Counted from the stretch's first letter, positions 46,557-59,048 are shown. The stretch: DNA of 64,000 nucleotides from Cryptomeria japonica (GCF_030272615.1 NC_081412.1:27419001-27483000); one strand, 5' to 3'. The notes: generated from the sequence alone by a model not told the origin. Numbers and translations are program-made.

Positions 46557-47896
46557 TTTAGATCTATAAGTCCCTTCTCAAATCTAGGAGGTAATCAAGA
46601 AGCATCATTTGTTAGGTGCACATTAGGGGAAAATGAACCTCACCATTAAGTCCACAATACCCAAAAACCCCTACTTTCATATATGGAACTCTATATTTTG
46701 GAGTTGGATTTTCTTTTGTCATTTTTGAGGGTTTGAAGGTCACAAAAAAATGGTCATATAGATATATCAAATATGAGTAGTTGCACTGGTTCATAGATGG
46801 CAATACATTGTTGGGATTAGTAGTTGTTGTAGTGTAGTTTGATCAATCAATGAAATATTCGTGTGGCATATTCTTCCTTCCCACCATCCTGGTATGACAT
46901 ATGTGCAAGAATTTCATCATCCCTTATCTATAGTAAAATCATTTAGCACATCCATCAGATTTAAATTAATTAAAAATTCTTTTTAAAATTTTTACATTTG
47001 AAAATTTCACAACCAATTGGGTTTGTTTTGGGTAGTCAGTCACACCTAGCCCACAAATGTTAGGCCTTGGGCCAAGAGAGCAATGTGCTCTATTAGTGCC
47101 CCAACAAGAAAAAAAAATTTTAATGCTAATAGTGTGAATGGGTCACATGGGCAGCAGCTAGCTGAGTGGCTAGGGGCCCCATATTTTCCTCCTATACCCT
47201 AGTTAGGATATATTTTTCAAAACACTAACTTTTTGCTCGGGTGTCAAAATTTTCCAAAAAAGATATCAACAAAAAAATATTGGTTTAAAGCACTTTGCAC
47301 TGATATAGGCCATTTTTCCATATATTTTTTTTAGGTGTATTTAATTATTTATTGATGTGTTTAATTTTTTTCTGAGATCTTCAATATTTCTTATTCTTCC
47401 ATCAATGGAAAGGTATTGAGGACCTTTATCAAGCCATCCATGCACTTTTTCCAAATTCATTCACAAGTATATTTTATTCTCAAAAGCTATTCATTCATTA
47501 TGGAGTATTACTTAGACATGTTGGCACTTGGAAAGTTTTTCTTTGGTCAAATCACTTTGTTTTAGTTGATTAATATGTATCGATATTTGATTTTATCGTT
47601 TAAGGAGTGTATCATTGTAATAATCATGGGTTATACAATTCATCCTTTTGTAATTGTTTTGACTAGTGGCAAAAAGACATCTTGACACATTGTAGGTGCC
47701 TCAATATTTTGCCTTATGTTTATGGACTCGTGATTAAGCTAGAGACATAATGAGAGACATCAATTTTGAGTGATAGAAATGACCACACCATAGGATTTAT
47801 TGGTAAAAGCATTAATCCTAACATTTTTGAGGAGACCTACTATCACATCTTGAGAATCAGATACCCATGCACACTTTGGACCAAGGTTTGGGAGAT
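46557..47896. other. Unassigned stretch between the direct repeats, left part
   Basis: No protein family recognised on either strand. Confidence 0.4.
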
Positions 47897-47901
47897 CTAT
47901 G

Positions 47902-49944
47902 TGTTGGAAATTGTGATGTTGTCATTGATGCCAATCCTCAATGTCATGGAGATTGATGGAGATTGTTGTCATTGATGTCTCTTGTACAACTATGGTGTTG
48001 TCCATTGATGTCAACACCCAGTGGTGTGTTCTCATTAATATAGAATATAGATGTGCACGCTAAGAAGATGGTGCAAATGGTTGATGGTTATTTTATCAAA
48101 TGTGTTCACGGTTGGATGTATATCCTCATGGTGTTAATGTCTATACTTGTGTGTTGTTGTATTGATGATGTGATGATGTATAACAATGGTAATGATGTAG
48201 TTCTTGATTAGATATCATGCCTTGTTGTTAGAAGAGATGTTATCATGATGATATTATATTAAGATCAGGATTAGAAGCATTAAGTTGAGGATTAGAAGCA
48301 TTGAGATGTTGATTAGAAGTATTAAGATTAGGATTAGAAGCATGGTGATGAAGTGGATATGGTGTTGATGTCTTGTGCATGCCACAATCTATTGTTTTAT
48401 CTCTCTTAGTGCTCCTAAGTGAGAAAATGGTGCTAAAATGATGTTTTGGTGTTTACAGATTGATGAAGTGTGAAATTGTAGAAAGGAGTGTTGAAGACTG
48501 ATTGGGAGAATTCTCTACATTCCTTTTCATTTGATACTATGATCTTGTGATTCTGGAGCTAACTTGTATGTATTGTGGACATTACACTCCTACCCTTTTA
48601 GGTCCCGATGTTATCGCAGATGATTGTTGGTGAATGCAATATGTTGGCAATTTGGTTGGTTGTCAAGATGGTCTGAAAAACACTCTACATTTCTCTGCAT
48701 TGATCTTTCTACTCTTGTGTCTTGGTGGACATGTTTATATTGTTTGTGTAGTGTCTTAGTTAATATTTTAGGTGATAATGTGTATCGCAAGTATGAGTGT
48801 TAATATTTAATTTCATGATTGTGTTGTCTAGGCATCCAAGTATGAAGAACTTTGTATCAATTTGGTTGCGCCACCTTATTTTGGCATGACAATGTGAAAG
48901 AAGTGTATGGGGATGTTGTTGAGGGTTCAAAGAATGCCTCTATGTGGTTTGCATTATAATGCTTGATCCTTTTGGTGCCGCATATTGTTTGGAGTTGGTT
49001 TTTAGGGCAATTTGTGTTCATCTGGCTAACAAGGCCTACTTCTTGCTTGAGTTATGCATTTAGGGGTTTGCACCAATATTGGAGGATGTAATGAGTTTTA
49101 TTTGGGTCCTACTATGTCTTGTGCTAATATGCATTGAGTAAATTTATTTGGAAGATGTATTTTGGGTTGACTGGTTATGTGCTACATATTTCATCAACAC
49201 ATTACCCTATTGCTAACTTGGGATGATGTGCACCAGTGTGTTTGATGTTGGGGTTGCATAGAAAGATGCAACAAGTTGTTTTATGTCCTCTCGAGCTCCT
49301 AGATTGGGCCATTTTTACCACAATGTATATTTCAAGCCTACTTAGTGGGATCATTCCTTGTCCACTATTTTGGTCAACCTAATTGGAGTTTTGAGATGTT
49401 GTGGATGGTATAAATAGAAGATTAAATTAGTTAAAATTGTGTGGATTGTGTAAGATGCAAAATTGAGGCAATAATTGTGTGGTTAAAGTTTTGGAGTTGA
49501 ATTTCTTACATGGTTTCTTGAGGCAGCATGTCAAGAGCACCTACATTCTAACGAGATTGTTGGATGTTGTGATGTTGAAGGCTTATTCATTATAACTCAT
49601 ATATTCATGTATCATGCTCTAAGATAATGAATCTCTTTGAAAGTTCTTTCATATCTTACTTGGATGCAATGAATGTCCTCAGCAAGTCCTTTCTAGGAGT
49701 AGTGTGCTTCCTTACATCTAGTGAGCCTTAAAAAAAATTGTAAACTTGTTCATATATTGTGAGATAGCTCTCACTGTGGTTTTTTCCTTCTTGTGTCTTA
49801 CATTTAAATATGGTGTTCTCTTTTTCATAGGTGTTCATTGTCATTGATCAGGTTAAGGTTTCTAAATTTAAATTATTCTTAAAAGTTCAAGTTTTTGTTC
49901 AAGACTGATTCACTCCCCCTCTCAATCTTGGGGCATATTCAACA
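47902..49944 (+). repeat. Solo LTR (2043 bp)
   Basis: Starts TGTTGGAAATTG and ends CATATTCAACA. The flanks are ctatg (47897-47901) and ctata (49945-49949), a TSD with one G/A difference. It contains the tgttgtcattgatgccaat-type start and, near the end, the tcactccccctctcaatctt block common to LTRs in this window. No coding sequence is present. A 21-bp minisatellite lies at 48258-48341. Confidence 0.8.
48258..48341. repeat. Minisatellite, 4 x 21 bp
   Basis: Four units of the type attaagatcaggattagaag at 48258, 48279, 48300 and 48321, each ending gattagaag(c/t). It lies inside the solo LTR. Confidence 0.9.
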
Positions 49945-49949
49945 CTATA

Positions 49950-51064
49950 AATATCCACATAATCCTACATTCCTACATGACCTTGCATCATATTGTCTCA
50001 TTACATTTGATGATGATACATTCAATGAGCTTGAATATGATGTAACACATAAGTGTCTCTAGCTCCCACCTCTCCAACTGAAATCACCTCTTCATTATTT
50101 TGTTTTATCAAAGTTTAGAGATGCTTCATTGAAATATTCTAAATTGATTCTTTGTAATAGGTAAATCAAAGTCTTTTAGATTCAATCCTATGTGATGATT
50201 TCCAGACAAGTATTTTAGACTTGTTTGTGGAGTCTCACATTTAACGTTTGGAGGATAAATTTTAGGGTTATCTCTTCTCTTTGATGACAACCCCATAATA
50301 GTTGTTATCAAATAATCCTTATCTTTGGATCTTGTTCAACATCAATTACCACTTGATCCTAGTTCGTCACCCTCTCCTTTGATTGGGCAAGTACCTAATT
50401 TGATTGTGGAATAATCATCTACCATGGACATAGAAATACATGAGAAAATATCAAAGACACAATATTCATACAATTAGATTCTTCTTCCACTAATTCCTAA
50501 CTAAAATGGGAAATAATCCTACATTTGTACTTGGTTTTGTTTCTTCCCAAAGGAGAATTGTTATTTATAGGCATTGGACAATGTTTTATTTTTAATCACA
50601 CTATTTTTGTAGTATATTACACATTGTAGAGGGTTTGCATAGTCTCCCTTTCCCTTTTTATGGTATAATTGATTGTAAAATTGTGATGTATCTCATACTT
50701 GGGGGTTATTAAGTTCTCCATCTATCACTTGTTCATATTTATTTATATATTTTCTCTCTTTTAGAGAGGCATTTTGTCCCTTTGAATTTTCTCATTTTAT
50801 TTATTTATATAGATTGCATTGTGAATGGATACCTAACATGACCTAGTAGTCAAGAACCATAATCACAAACATCTTCATCATCTTTCCATAATTTTCATAT
50901 AATTGTGCATTCTCCCTAAGTTCCACTTAAGGGAATTTGTTTGTGTGAACATGTTCTTTTCCTATTTCGTTTACACCTTTGTAGTGTGAACAAGGAACAT
51001 TATCTAACTAGACATAAGTTAGGATATTTTCACATAAGTTCACGTGTTAAGTTTACTCGAAGGG
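49950..51064. other. Unassigned stretch between the direct repeats, right part
   Basis: Continues the sequence interrupted by the solo LTR. No gene recognised. Confidence 0.4.
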
Positions 51065-51335
51065 AGTTAGGAATATTTCTAGAAACATTTAGGTGCAATG
51101 TGATCTTATCCTAGCTTATCTCTAATTGTCTCATTGCATGGGATTAAGACACTTATCACAATCCTAGTTAGTCCTATCTCTCAACCTTGCCTTTATATGA
51201 AAGAAATCATGTACATTTTACATCCATGTAATCTTATGGCACCATAATAAAAATAATTCTCTTACTACTCTCTTGGGGATTGCATCTCTAGGTTTTGTAG
51301 GTAAATTTGGAGTTGAGTTCATTGGTGACTCTACC
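51065..51335 (+). repeat. Direct repeat, right copy
   Basis: Matches 46265-46545 with scattered differences and small indels. Copy starts are exactly 4800 bp apart. Confidence 0.6.
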
Positions 51336-52373
51336 TTAGGTAACCAACCACCTCATCTATCTACATTACCTCCTCCATTGAAAAATATATCTAAGAATTA
51401 TTTTAGTGGATTACACCTTTCTAAACATGAGAAGGACTTAATTTCTCCTCAATCTACTTCTTTTGAACCTATTCAAAGAATCAAATTTTCTCTTCTACCT
51501 ATACAAAAACATATTTATATATATTTAAGAATATATTTCAATGTAAGAATCACACCTATCAATGAAAATATAGATAGGGATAACATTTAGATTGTAAATT
51601 CATATTTTAATAAAGCACGTATAAACATTTTAAATGGAAGAACAATAAATAAACCCTACTTGGATAAATATGACAGTTTGTGGTGTAAACTCAATGAAGA
51701 TTGATTTAATGTTGAAAAAAATCTTCATCCAAAGTCTACACATTGGGTTAGTTCTTCTTTGTTTCTTCTTCTAGACACTTTATCTCTGTAATGATGGTCA
51801 TTTTATATTTCCTTATGCCTATCGATTCACTATTTTGAAAACCCAATTGTTATTCCATCCATGATAAACCAATGCATTTCTATAAATAATCTATCTCAAA
51901 AGAATAGTTCTTTGTTCTTAAAATGCGTTTCAATTACATGTTATCTTTTCAAAAGAATTAGTATCCTCTATTAAACATGATATGATGCCAATATTAAGCT
52001 TCAATGGATGCTTTTTAGCTTGTTGATGTCAAAAATGGTACACATATATGGTGGAGTGGGGAGAATAATTTGTTTTTGAGTTATATTTTGCAAATAAAAT
52101 GGGTTGGCTTAATTGGCAAGGTGTTACCCTCGGAACATAAATAGAAATAGTTTGAAATGTCTATCATTTCATTGGTAGAGTTTTAGAAAATGACAAGCAT
52201 TAGCTCAATCCTATTGTCTCATTACTTTATGGCTTACAATATAATTTTACAAAGGAAACATTATCGTTATAAAGGTTGTGAATAAAATTAGTTAAAATAT
52301 GCTAGATGGGTTTTGGTTTCACCACACCAAAAGACATATAACTCTTGTAATAATATGCCAAAAGATGATGCCA
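51336..52373. other. Unassigned stretch
   Basis: AT-rich; open frames are short and I recognise no family. Confidence 0.4.
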
Positions 52374-53713
52374 TGTTGTTGATTTTGTCAAACACTATCA
52401 GATGCTAGGGGGGGGGGGGGGAGGGGTAAATCAGCATACGCTAAAACTTGACCAGATTAAATTGCTTAAACCATGACATCCATTTAAATCAATGTTCATG
52501 AAAGTAAACAATAGAAACAACAAATGCATCCACACAAAAACACCAAGATTTTTATGTGGAAAACCCAAATTGGGAAAAACCATAGTGAGAATCAAACTCA
52601 CAATATGTATTAACTATTTATAATATTTGAGGCCATAGGCCAATGAGCTCACTACTCCAAACTTGTAAGCTAAGGCACACTACCTTAGGGAAAGATATAG
52701 TAAAGGGACTTGCATGATTGAAGATCACTTCTTCAGGGCAAGATACAAAATGACTATCTAGTTACCATATGAAAAATAGATTGAACTACATAAGAAATAA
52801 CATCTATCAATATGCAGATAACAGTTCACGAATCAATACTCATCTAACTACTCTGGAATATTTTTGGACCACTGCTTCACTCAAACTCGCACCACAAATC
52901 AACTCATAATCACATACACTTCTTCGTACACTATTCTGTTACCATAACCCAATAGGATTGTTCATTATATATCATCTGAATCAACACTATTATTCATAAA
53001 TGTCAACCACAAATAGATGTAACGTGTATATTATCATTGAACCAAAATAATCGATACAACAAATATGAAACACACAAAATCATGTAAAGACCTACACCAT
53101 GTTGGTTCACCCTTCGCACAGACCCAAAACGATACAAACCAATCTTTCTTACACAAAATATCTTAATCCCAACCCAACAACAAAATAAGCAGTCCACCAC
53201 AGAAGAAACACAACTCCTTAGGTATAATAACAACTGATCCATAACATCCTCGAAATACTATCAATATGAAGATAGCAATTCATACCTTTGTACACTCCTG
53301 AAACCATACCAGAACTTATAATAAAAAATAATGTCACCCAAGAAAAACTCATCCAATCAATTGGGAATCTAAAATCAAGCTACCAAAAACATTTATACAA
53401 TAATCAACATAGCTATATGAAACATATCCAGTGCAAACACATATTCTAAACTATGATATTGTTCACCAAAATAGCTAGCAGAGCTAACACCACTACTTCT
53501 AGACCAAACAAGAAACATTACCCATCCAAAAATACCTCATGTCATCATCATAATCCATCTAGAATGAACAACATCAATCTATAAATAAATTTGTAGCATA
53601 CAACCGATCAGATAGACATTCGGACTAGAAACCGAATATAATCAGACAATAGGAACACAAAACTGCGAAACAAATTGTTGCACCATACATAACTACTATA
53701 CATCACTTTCATA
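52374..53713 (-). repeat. Minus-strand LTR, interrupted by Copia-3
   Basis: The left end (tgttgttgattttgtc on plus) with a 12-13-base poly-G run at about 52409-52421 is the reverse of the CT-rich block at the end of LTRs in this window. A gggaaaaaccatagtgag block follows at about 52573. The other end is hidden by the Copia-3 insertion at 53719. Confidence 0.6.
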
Positions 53714-53718
53714 CCACA

Positions 53719-54920
53719 TGTTGGAAATTGGAGGAATTGATTATGTGTTGCATTGATGTTTTGTCACTGATGGCAACACCATCTATTTTGGTTGTTTACT
53801 GATTTCCAGTAGGTTCCGGTAGAGCGGTTGGATTATGATATTGATCTGGTATGCTTTAGTTTGTGGAATTCGTTTGGATCTATCATTCATCCTATTCAGA
53901 TGTGTATCACGGTCAATTGGTTCAATATTTGATGACTTAGGAGTTATCATTTGTTCTAGTAATCCTTTTGGTCACCAATAAGGGGTTTACCGGTAGAGCT
54001 TTGTTGAATATCTTTTGATGCACTTGATAAGTGGTGTTGGTGCGACTTCTAGATGGCTTTCAGGATGATGTTGGTTATCTTGTTCATGTTCTTGTTGATC
54101 AGTGGTGTTGCATTTAGGACCTAACCTAATGCTATCTTATTCTGCTAGGTTATGGACCGGTTTATGTAACGTGTTGGGGGATGATCCCGATGCATTTCTG
54201 GTTGTATCTATTGATGGGATTATTTTGTTTCGGTCTTAGGCCAACTTGGTTGATCATTGGATTGTAGGTTTATGTTATAAATTTATTGTATTATCTTTTA
54301 AGTGGCTGACCTAATTGTTTAGGTCCTGGGTTGGTATAAATATAATGTAAGATCTCTTTGTAGATTGTGGGTTTTTGGGATATAGGATTATCTGTGTGCA
54401 AATAAGGTTGTAATCGTATGCAGAGGTTTTGGTCAATCATAGGTGATTGAATTAGGTTGGTAGAAGAGGTTTAAGACCTCTGGTACTGAGCTTAACCAAA
54501 ACTATATTCAGGCATAGGAGATGCTATTCTTGCAGTTCACTCTTCTTTCTGGATTGTAGTCTGGATTTATTTTGTAGGTAATGAGACTCCTTTTATGATG
54601 AGAAATGCACTCTAGGATGTTGGTCTTCCTGCATGTGTAGGCCCCTCTTTTTGTAATCACATACTTACTACAGAAGTATTATCTGACTATGGGTAGGCTT
54701 CCCACCATGGTTTTTCCCTTTATCGGGTTTTCCGCGTACAAATCTTGGTGTTATCTTTTGTGGATGGTTGGTAAATGTTCTGTGGTTTATAATTGTGCTT
54801 AACTATTATATCTGCTATTCCGATAATAAGGTTTTAATGCTTAAAGTTCTATAATTTGTTGACAACTAATTCACCCCCCCCCCCCCCTCTCAATTGTCCA
54901 CCAGTTATCTGAGTTGTCTA
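53719..54920 (+). repeat. Copia-3 5' LTR
   Basis: Carries TATAAATA at 54335-54342, a gtttttccctttatcgggttttcc block (about 54711-54734) and a poly-C run at 54873-54886, then ctctcaattgtcc and ttatctgagttgtc as in Copia-1. The last bases and the primer site are missing (see the finding at 54905). Confidence 0.85.
54335..54342 (+). promoter_or_regulatory. TATA box candidate of Copia-3 LTR
   Basis: TATAAATA followed by atgtaagatctc, the same arrangement as in the Copia-1 LTR. Confidence 0.6.
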
Positions 54921-54921
54921 T

Positions 54922-55919
54922 ATGACATCTAATAGTTCAAGTTCATCAATTTTATCTACAGCTATTTTTCAAAGAGAAATTCCTAGGCTTAATGGAACAA
55001 ATTACAGAGTATGGAAGATTTAGATGGAGACTCATCTAAGATGTCTTGGTAAGGAGATTTGGGAGATCACTGAGAAAGGATATACACCTCATAATATAGC
55101 ATCTGCCAATCCTCCTTGGGCAGGCTTGGATAAGGACATTGAAAATGATTGTAGAGCTAGAGAAGCCCTTTTGTGTGCACTTTTTGATCAACAAGTTATG
55201 TGACTAACCGACTAATCAACTGCAAAGGCTATATGGGATAAATTGGAGAATTTCAATGAAGGTGACCCTACTGTTAAAATTGCTAGACTTGATGGTTGCC
55301 AGGTGAGATATGAGAACCTAAAGATGGAAGAAGATGAAAGGATTACTGCTTTTATGGAGAGAGTTAATGAAATTTTTCTGGGAATTCAGTGTTGTGGTGG
55401 ATCTCTGGGCGAAGATGAAATAGTTTCTAAAGTATTGAGAGCTTTTCCACCGGATTTTAAGATGAAGGCTACTGCAATTAATGAGTTGGGAACAATGGCA
55501 AACACCTCTGTTAATAGGGATACCTTGGTTGGGAAGTTATCTGCTTTTGAGCTTAAGAAATTTGGTCCTTCTGGAGTTGCAAAATCTGAACCTTCTTTTC
55601 ATGCATCTACATCATCTACCGACAAGAGTGATTGGAAAGCCTTATATGCTAAGGAACTAGAGGAAATGAAGAAAGAATATGAAGAGTTTGAGCAATTTGA
55701 AGCCTTATTTGCTAGCAGAGTACCTAAATGTCCGACAAGAAGTAAGTTTGAAGGAAAATCACCTTTTAAATGTTTTGCATGTAATAAGATAGGTCATTTT
55801 GCATCTAGATATCCTGAAAGGAATTCAAGATTTGAGGAAAGAGATAGAAGATCTTTAGGCCTTACCATGATTATCAGAACAAGCATAAGTACAGGAGGAA
55901 CAAAGACAAATAATGTTAC
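54922..55919 (+). pseudogene. Copia-3 gag, truncated by insertion
   Basis: ATG 54922 opens MTSNSSSSSILSTAIFQREI and matches the Copia-1 gag. NEGDPTVKIARLDGCQVRYE and ITAFMERVNEIFLGIQCCGG lie in the UBN2-type core. The zinc knuckle at 55771-55812 reads CFACNKIGHFASRY, with the last cysteine changed to Y. Stops occur early (after VWKI, and two near 55201-55215), but from 55243 the frame is open to the insertion point, so this copy is better kept than Copia-1. Confidence 0.9.
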
Positions 55920-56693
55920 TGTAGACACCCAAAATTGTCATGTCTAATTAAATAAATATTTTATTTATTTAATTATCTAAGCCTAATTCTTCTATTAATT
56001 AAATAAATCTTTATTTATTTAATTAATTCATTTATCCTCTTCTAGCCTTATTTCTCATTTAAATAAATACATTTATTTATTTAAATTATCCCTTTCCTAA
56101 ATTAAATAAATATTTTATTTATTTAATTGTCCTACTTCTTCTATTAATTAAATAAATCTTTATTTATTTAATTAATTCATTATCTTTTTCTACACATGAC
56201 ACATGTCATTCATCTCTTATTTCCTACACTACCTACCTCTTTCATTATTTTGGTATTTCTTATACCTACCCTCTAATCCTAGCCGACCTCCTTTTTACAC
56301 CTCTCAATCTTAACCCTCCATTTCTTATTGTGTCTTCTATTTAAGGAGATGCTTTCTTCATTGACAAACCCTAATGACTAATTTTGGAGGACTTAGCTAC
56401 ACTACAATTCTACTTGCAACCACATTCCGTTCTTTATTGAGCTCTTGTGCACATAAAAATCTGAGAGCAAGCATATCAAACAAGATCAATGGAGATAGGA
56501 AGAATGGAGATCAAAACCCTAGTGGACATGTGATGGTATAATCTTTGTGATTTTTGAGTTATTTTGCATTGTCTTAGGTTATCTTCATATGTTATGGTGG
56601 ATCTTTGTTCATTGTTAGGCTAGGGTTTGGTGGTTGAATCCATTTTAGTCTTTCAATATTGTTGTTTATTGCTATCCATTTTCACCATATACA
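55920..56693 (+). repeat. Gypsy-2 5' LTR (774 bp)
   Basis: Starts TGTAGACACCC and ends CCATATACA, TGTA/TACA tips. The end is fixed by the adjoining primer site. Its first third is dominated by AT-rich palindromes. Confidence 0.85.
55945..56177. repeat. Five AT-rich palindromes in the Gypsy-2 LTR
   Basis: Palindromic units with an aattaaataaat / atttatttaatt framework lie at about 55945-55976, 55993-56027, 56056-56087, 56100-56128 and 56143-56177. Units 1 and 4 share the centre tatttt, and units 2 and 5 share tctt, so a block of about 153 bp appears duplicated. Confidence 0.92.
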
Positions 56694-56696
56694 TTT

Positions 56697-56714
56697 TGGC
56701 ACGCCCGGTGGGAC
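56697..56714 (+). other. Gypsy-2 primer binding site
   Basis: TGGCACGCCCGGTGGGAC, three bases after the LTR. It is not the initiator Met type; I do not assign the tRNA. Confidence 0.75.
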
Positions 56715-56846
56715 TCTTGTCCCTTTGCATTTAACATTTTTGTTGCAGATTTTGCATTTTTGAAGTTGCAGATCGGATGATTTCGATGACATTTTAGGTT
56801 TTTTCCGCGTCTGCAAGTGTTCGGATCGCGTTTTTGTATTTCAGAG

Positions 56847-57062
56847 GCGTCTGTGATATCTTGGATCGCGTCTGTGTTTCTGTCATTTTCTATTCTTGCA
56901 GGTTTCCGAAAGTCGCGTCTGTGATCCCGAATCGCGTCTGTGAACCATCTGATCGCGACTGCAGAATATAGAGGCGTCTGTGTTCTGAAATCACGTCTGC
57001 GAATCACAGAACCGCGTCTGTGTCGGACAGACGCGTCTGTGTCTGGTATAACAGCGTCTGTG
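56847..57062 (+). repeat. First GCGTCTGTG array
   Basis: Exact GCGTCTGTG starts at 56847, 56868, 56915, 56934, 56974, 57014, 57033 and 57054; spacings are near multiples of 20, with degenerate copies filling some gaps (about 56955 and 56993). Confidence 0.92.
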
Positions 57063-58278
57063 CATTCTGTTTTGCAAATTTTTTTTAAGTTTTTCGATTC
57101 GGGTTTTCGGATTTTGTACTTAGGGTTTCAGATCTGGTTTATTTTTGGCTAACCTTTGTAGATCTAGCTAACCTGGTTTGTGCAGCTTGCTTTGGAGGCA
57201 AATACGTTTTTGTTGAAGGCCCCTTTTCACAAAGTCTTTTTGGGTTTTCTTAAAATTTACCTAACTTGTGTGCTTGCAGGAAGGGGTTATCATTTGAAAC
57301 AGCCCAAACTACTAACAATTTTGTTGCAGGGCCTTAGCTAGGGTTTTGTAATTTTATTTGTGTGCCTTGTCTTCATAGCTTAGCAAACACTTCAATTGGT
57401 GCACTAAAATTGAACCATTGTCTTTTGTGTCTTGAGCAATAGGCTCTTTTTGTTTATTCTTTAGAGGGCCTGTCTTCCCGTGTGGTCATTAGGACTACTA
57501 GTGAGAAGAGAACGACCCAAGTGGTAGCAAAAGAAAAGCCATCTTCTTCCAAGCCACTATAATCAAATGTATTCATGGTGAAAACTATGAATAACGTGTG
57601 CTGATTAGTTCATACCGACACTATGTCTCCCCATAAACCCGTTTGATCAAATTTATTTGATCATTTGTAGGGCGTAACCCCTACCGGCTGGGAGCCTTCT
57701 GTATTTACAGAGCTGAAAGTGCCGCATGTATGGCCACACGAGCGGATGCCCTTACTAGCACCTCATTGTTTTAGATGCCCAAATCATTCTAGTTGTTGAG
57801 GCAGGAGGTCGGACCTCTGGTAGCGGCCCACACACATATGGTTCTTAGTAGAGATACAAAGTTCGCCATGGGGAGTTTTCATGGGGACTGATGCTTGGCT
57901 GACCCGAGAAGTGAGTGCCGAGGGTGGAGCCAGTGAGGTCAAGCATCTAAGTATCCGCTCTGAATAGCGTAGCCTCGGGGGTAAAACCCCATGTGGGATC
58001 AACAATTATTGTCCTGGCCAGCCATAAGAATTGTGCTTGACTTATGATAAACATTCAAACAATCAAGACAAAATAGCAAAACATTGTGTCTTTTGTGTCT
58101 TCAAGTGTATGCAAAAACTTTTTACATCAAACAACACACTTTTTGGAGTCTAAACAGTCTGCAAACATTGGGTCATCAACACTGTGTCCTCTTGTCACGA
58201 AAAACAGTCGAAAAATCAGATTTGGTCACAGCAAAACAAATTCACAGATAGGAAAGATTGCACTAAGGTTACAGAAAC

Positions 58279-58555
58279 GCGTCTGTGTCTGTTAAAACCG
58301 CGTCTGTGTCGGATAAACGCATCTGTGAAGTACAGAATAGCGTCTGTGTTTTTATCAGCGTCTGTGTCGAACAGAGACACGTCTGTGTCTGGAAATCGCG
58401 TCTGTGAAGTATACAGGCGCGTCTGTGTCCAAAATTGCAAAAATTGTTACAGTCCCAACAAACATCAACAGGAAATTTCAGAATCACGTTTGTGTCAAAC
58501 AGAATAGCGTCTGTGTCTTCAAACCGCGTCTGTGAAGTATACAGAGGCGTCTGTG
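58279..58555 (+). repeat. Second GCGTCTGTG array
   Basis: Exact or one-off copies at 58279, 58300, 58319, 58340, 58358, 58378, 58398 and 58419, then about 58487, 58507, 58526 and 58547. Period 18-21 bp, same core as the first array, about 1.2 kb apart. Confidence 0.92.
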
Positions 58556-59048
58556 TCAGGATTTCAAAAAAGTTTAACAGTCAAGCAAACAAAGAAATCA
58601 GTTTCGGCACACTTGAGCTTCCTAGGTTGTCTCTTCAGGTTTCATCTAGCATTCAGCCTGTTCTAAGGTCTTACGCAGTCCATCATTACTTCATACCTCA
58701 TTTTACATTCATACTTGTCTAAACTTGAGTCAAAAGGTCACTTGCTTGTCCTCACTATACTTTGTCAACACACTACATACTACTACACTTTGCTAAGTGG
58801 TCCCTCATCAAGGTTTCTTACCTTTGGGTCTCATTTGGTCTTACTTAGAGTCAAGGTCAGCTTACCTCATCAAGAGAAACTATCCTCTCTTTGGAAGTCA
58901 CACCTACTCTACAACATACATACTTGGTCTTACACTTTGGACATTGCAAGTACACCTAAGATTCATTTACACTCCATACAACTCTTGGTCTTCCATACTC
59001 TTTTCATTTTTCGTCTAGTCTCTCACATATTGGTCTAACACCTAGTTC

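Larger units (their letters stand above)
53719..55919 (+). mobile_element. Copia-3: Ty1/copia of the Copia-1 family, truncated by a gypsy insertion
   Basis: LTR 53719-54920 starts TGTTGGAAATTGG and is similar to the Copia-1 LTR along its length. Gag follows and is cut at 55919 by the gypsy LTR. The remaining part must lie beyond the window. The probable left TSD is ccaca (53714-53718). Confidence 0.88.
56715..59048 (+). other. Gypsy-2 leader (about 2.3 kb, non-coding)
   Basis: No long frame. It contains two arrays of a roughly 20-bp repeat (56847-57062 and 58279-58555) and, between them, a GC-richer stretch (about 57590-58030). Small open frames over the repeats on both strands are repeat translations. 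A TAG at 59043-59045 stands in frame immediately before the gag ATG. Confidence 0.8.

Noticed and set aside
52409-52421. Poly-G run as a promoter or quadruplex element
   Set aside because: It is the reverse of the CT-rich block found at the end of LTRs here, with length variation typical of homopolymers; no independent support for function.
56672-58507. Open frames with repeated RRDF/TDAI- or RIASV-like text on both strands
   Set aside because: They are translations of the GCGTCTGTG arrays, with no family motif and no start context; treated as repeat, not as genes.
58279-58555. CRISPR-like regular spacing
   Set aside because: The conserved core is only 9 bp and the period about 20 bp, with no repeat/spacer layout, no cas genes and a plant retrotransposon context.
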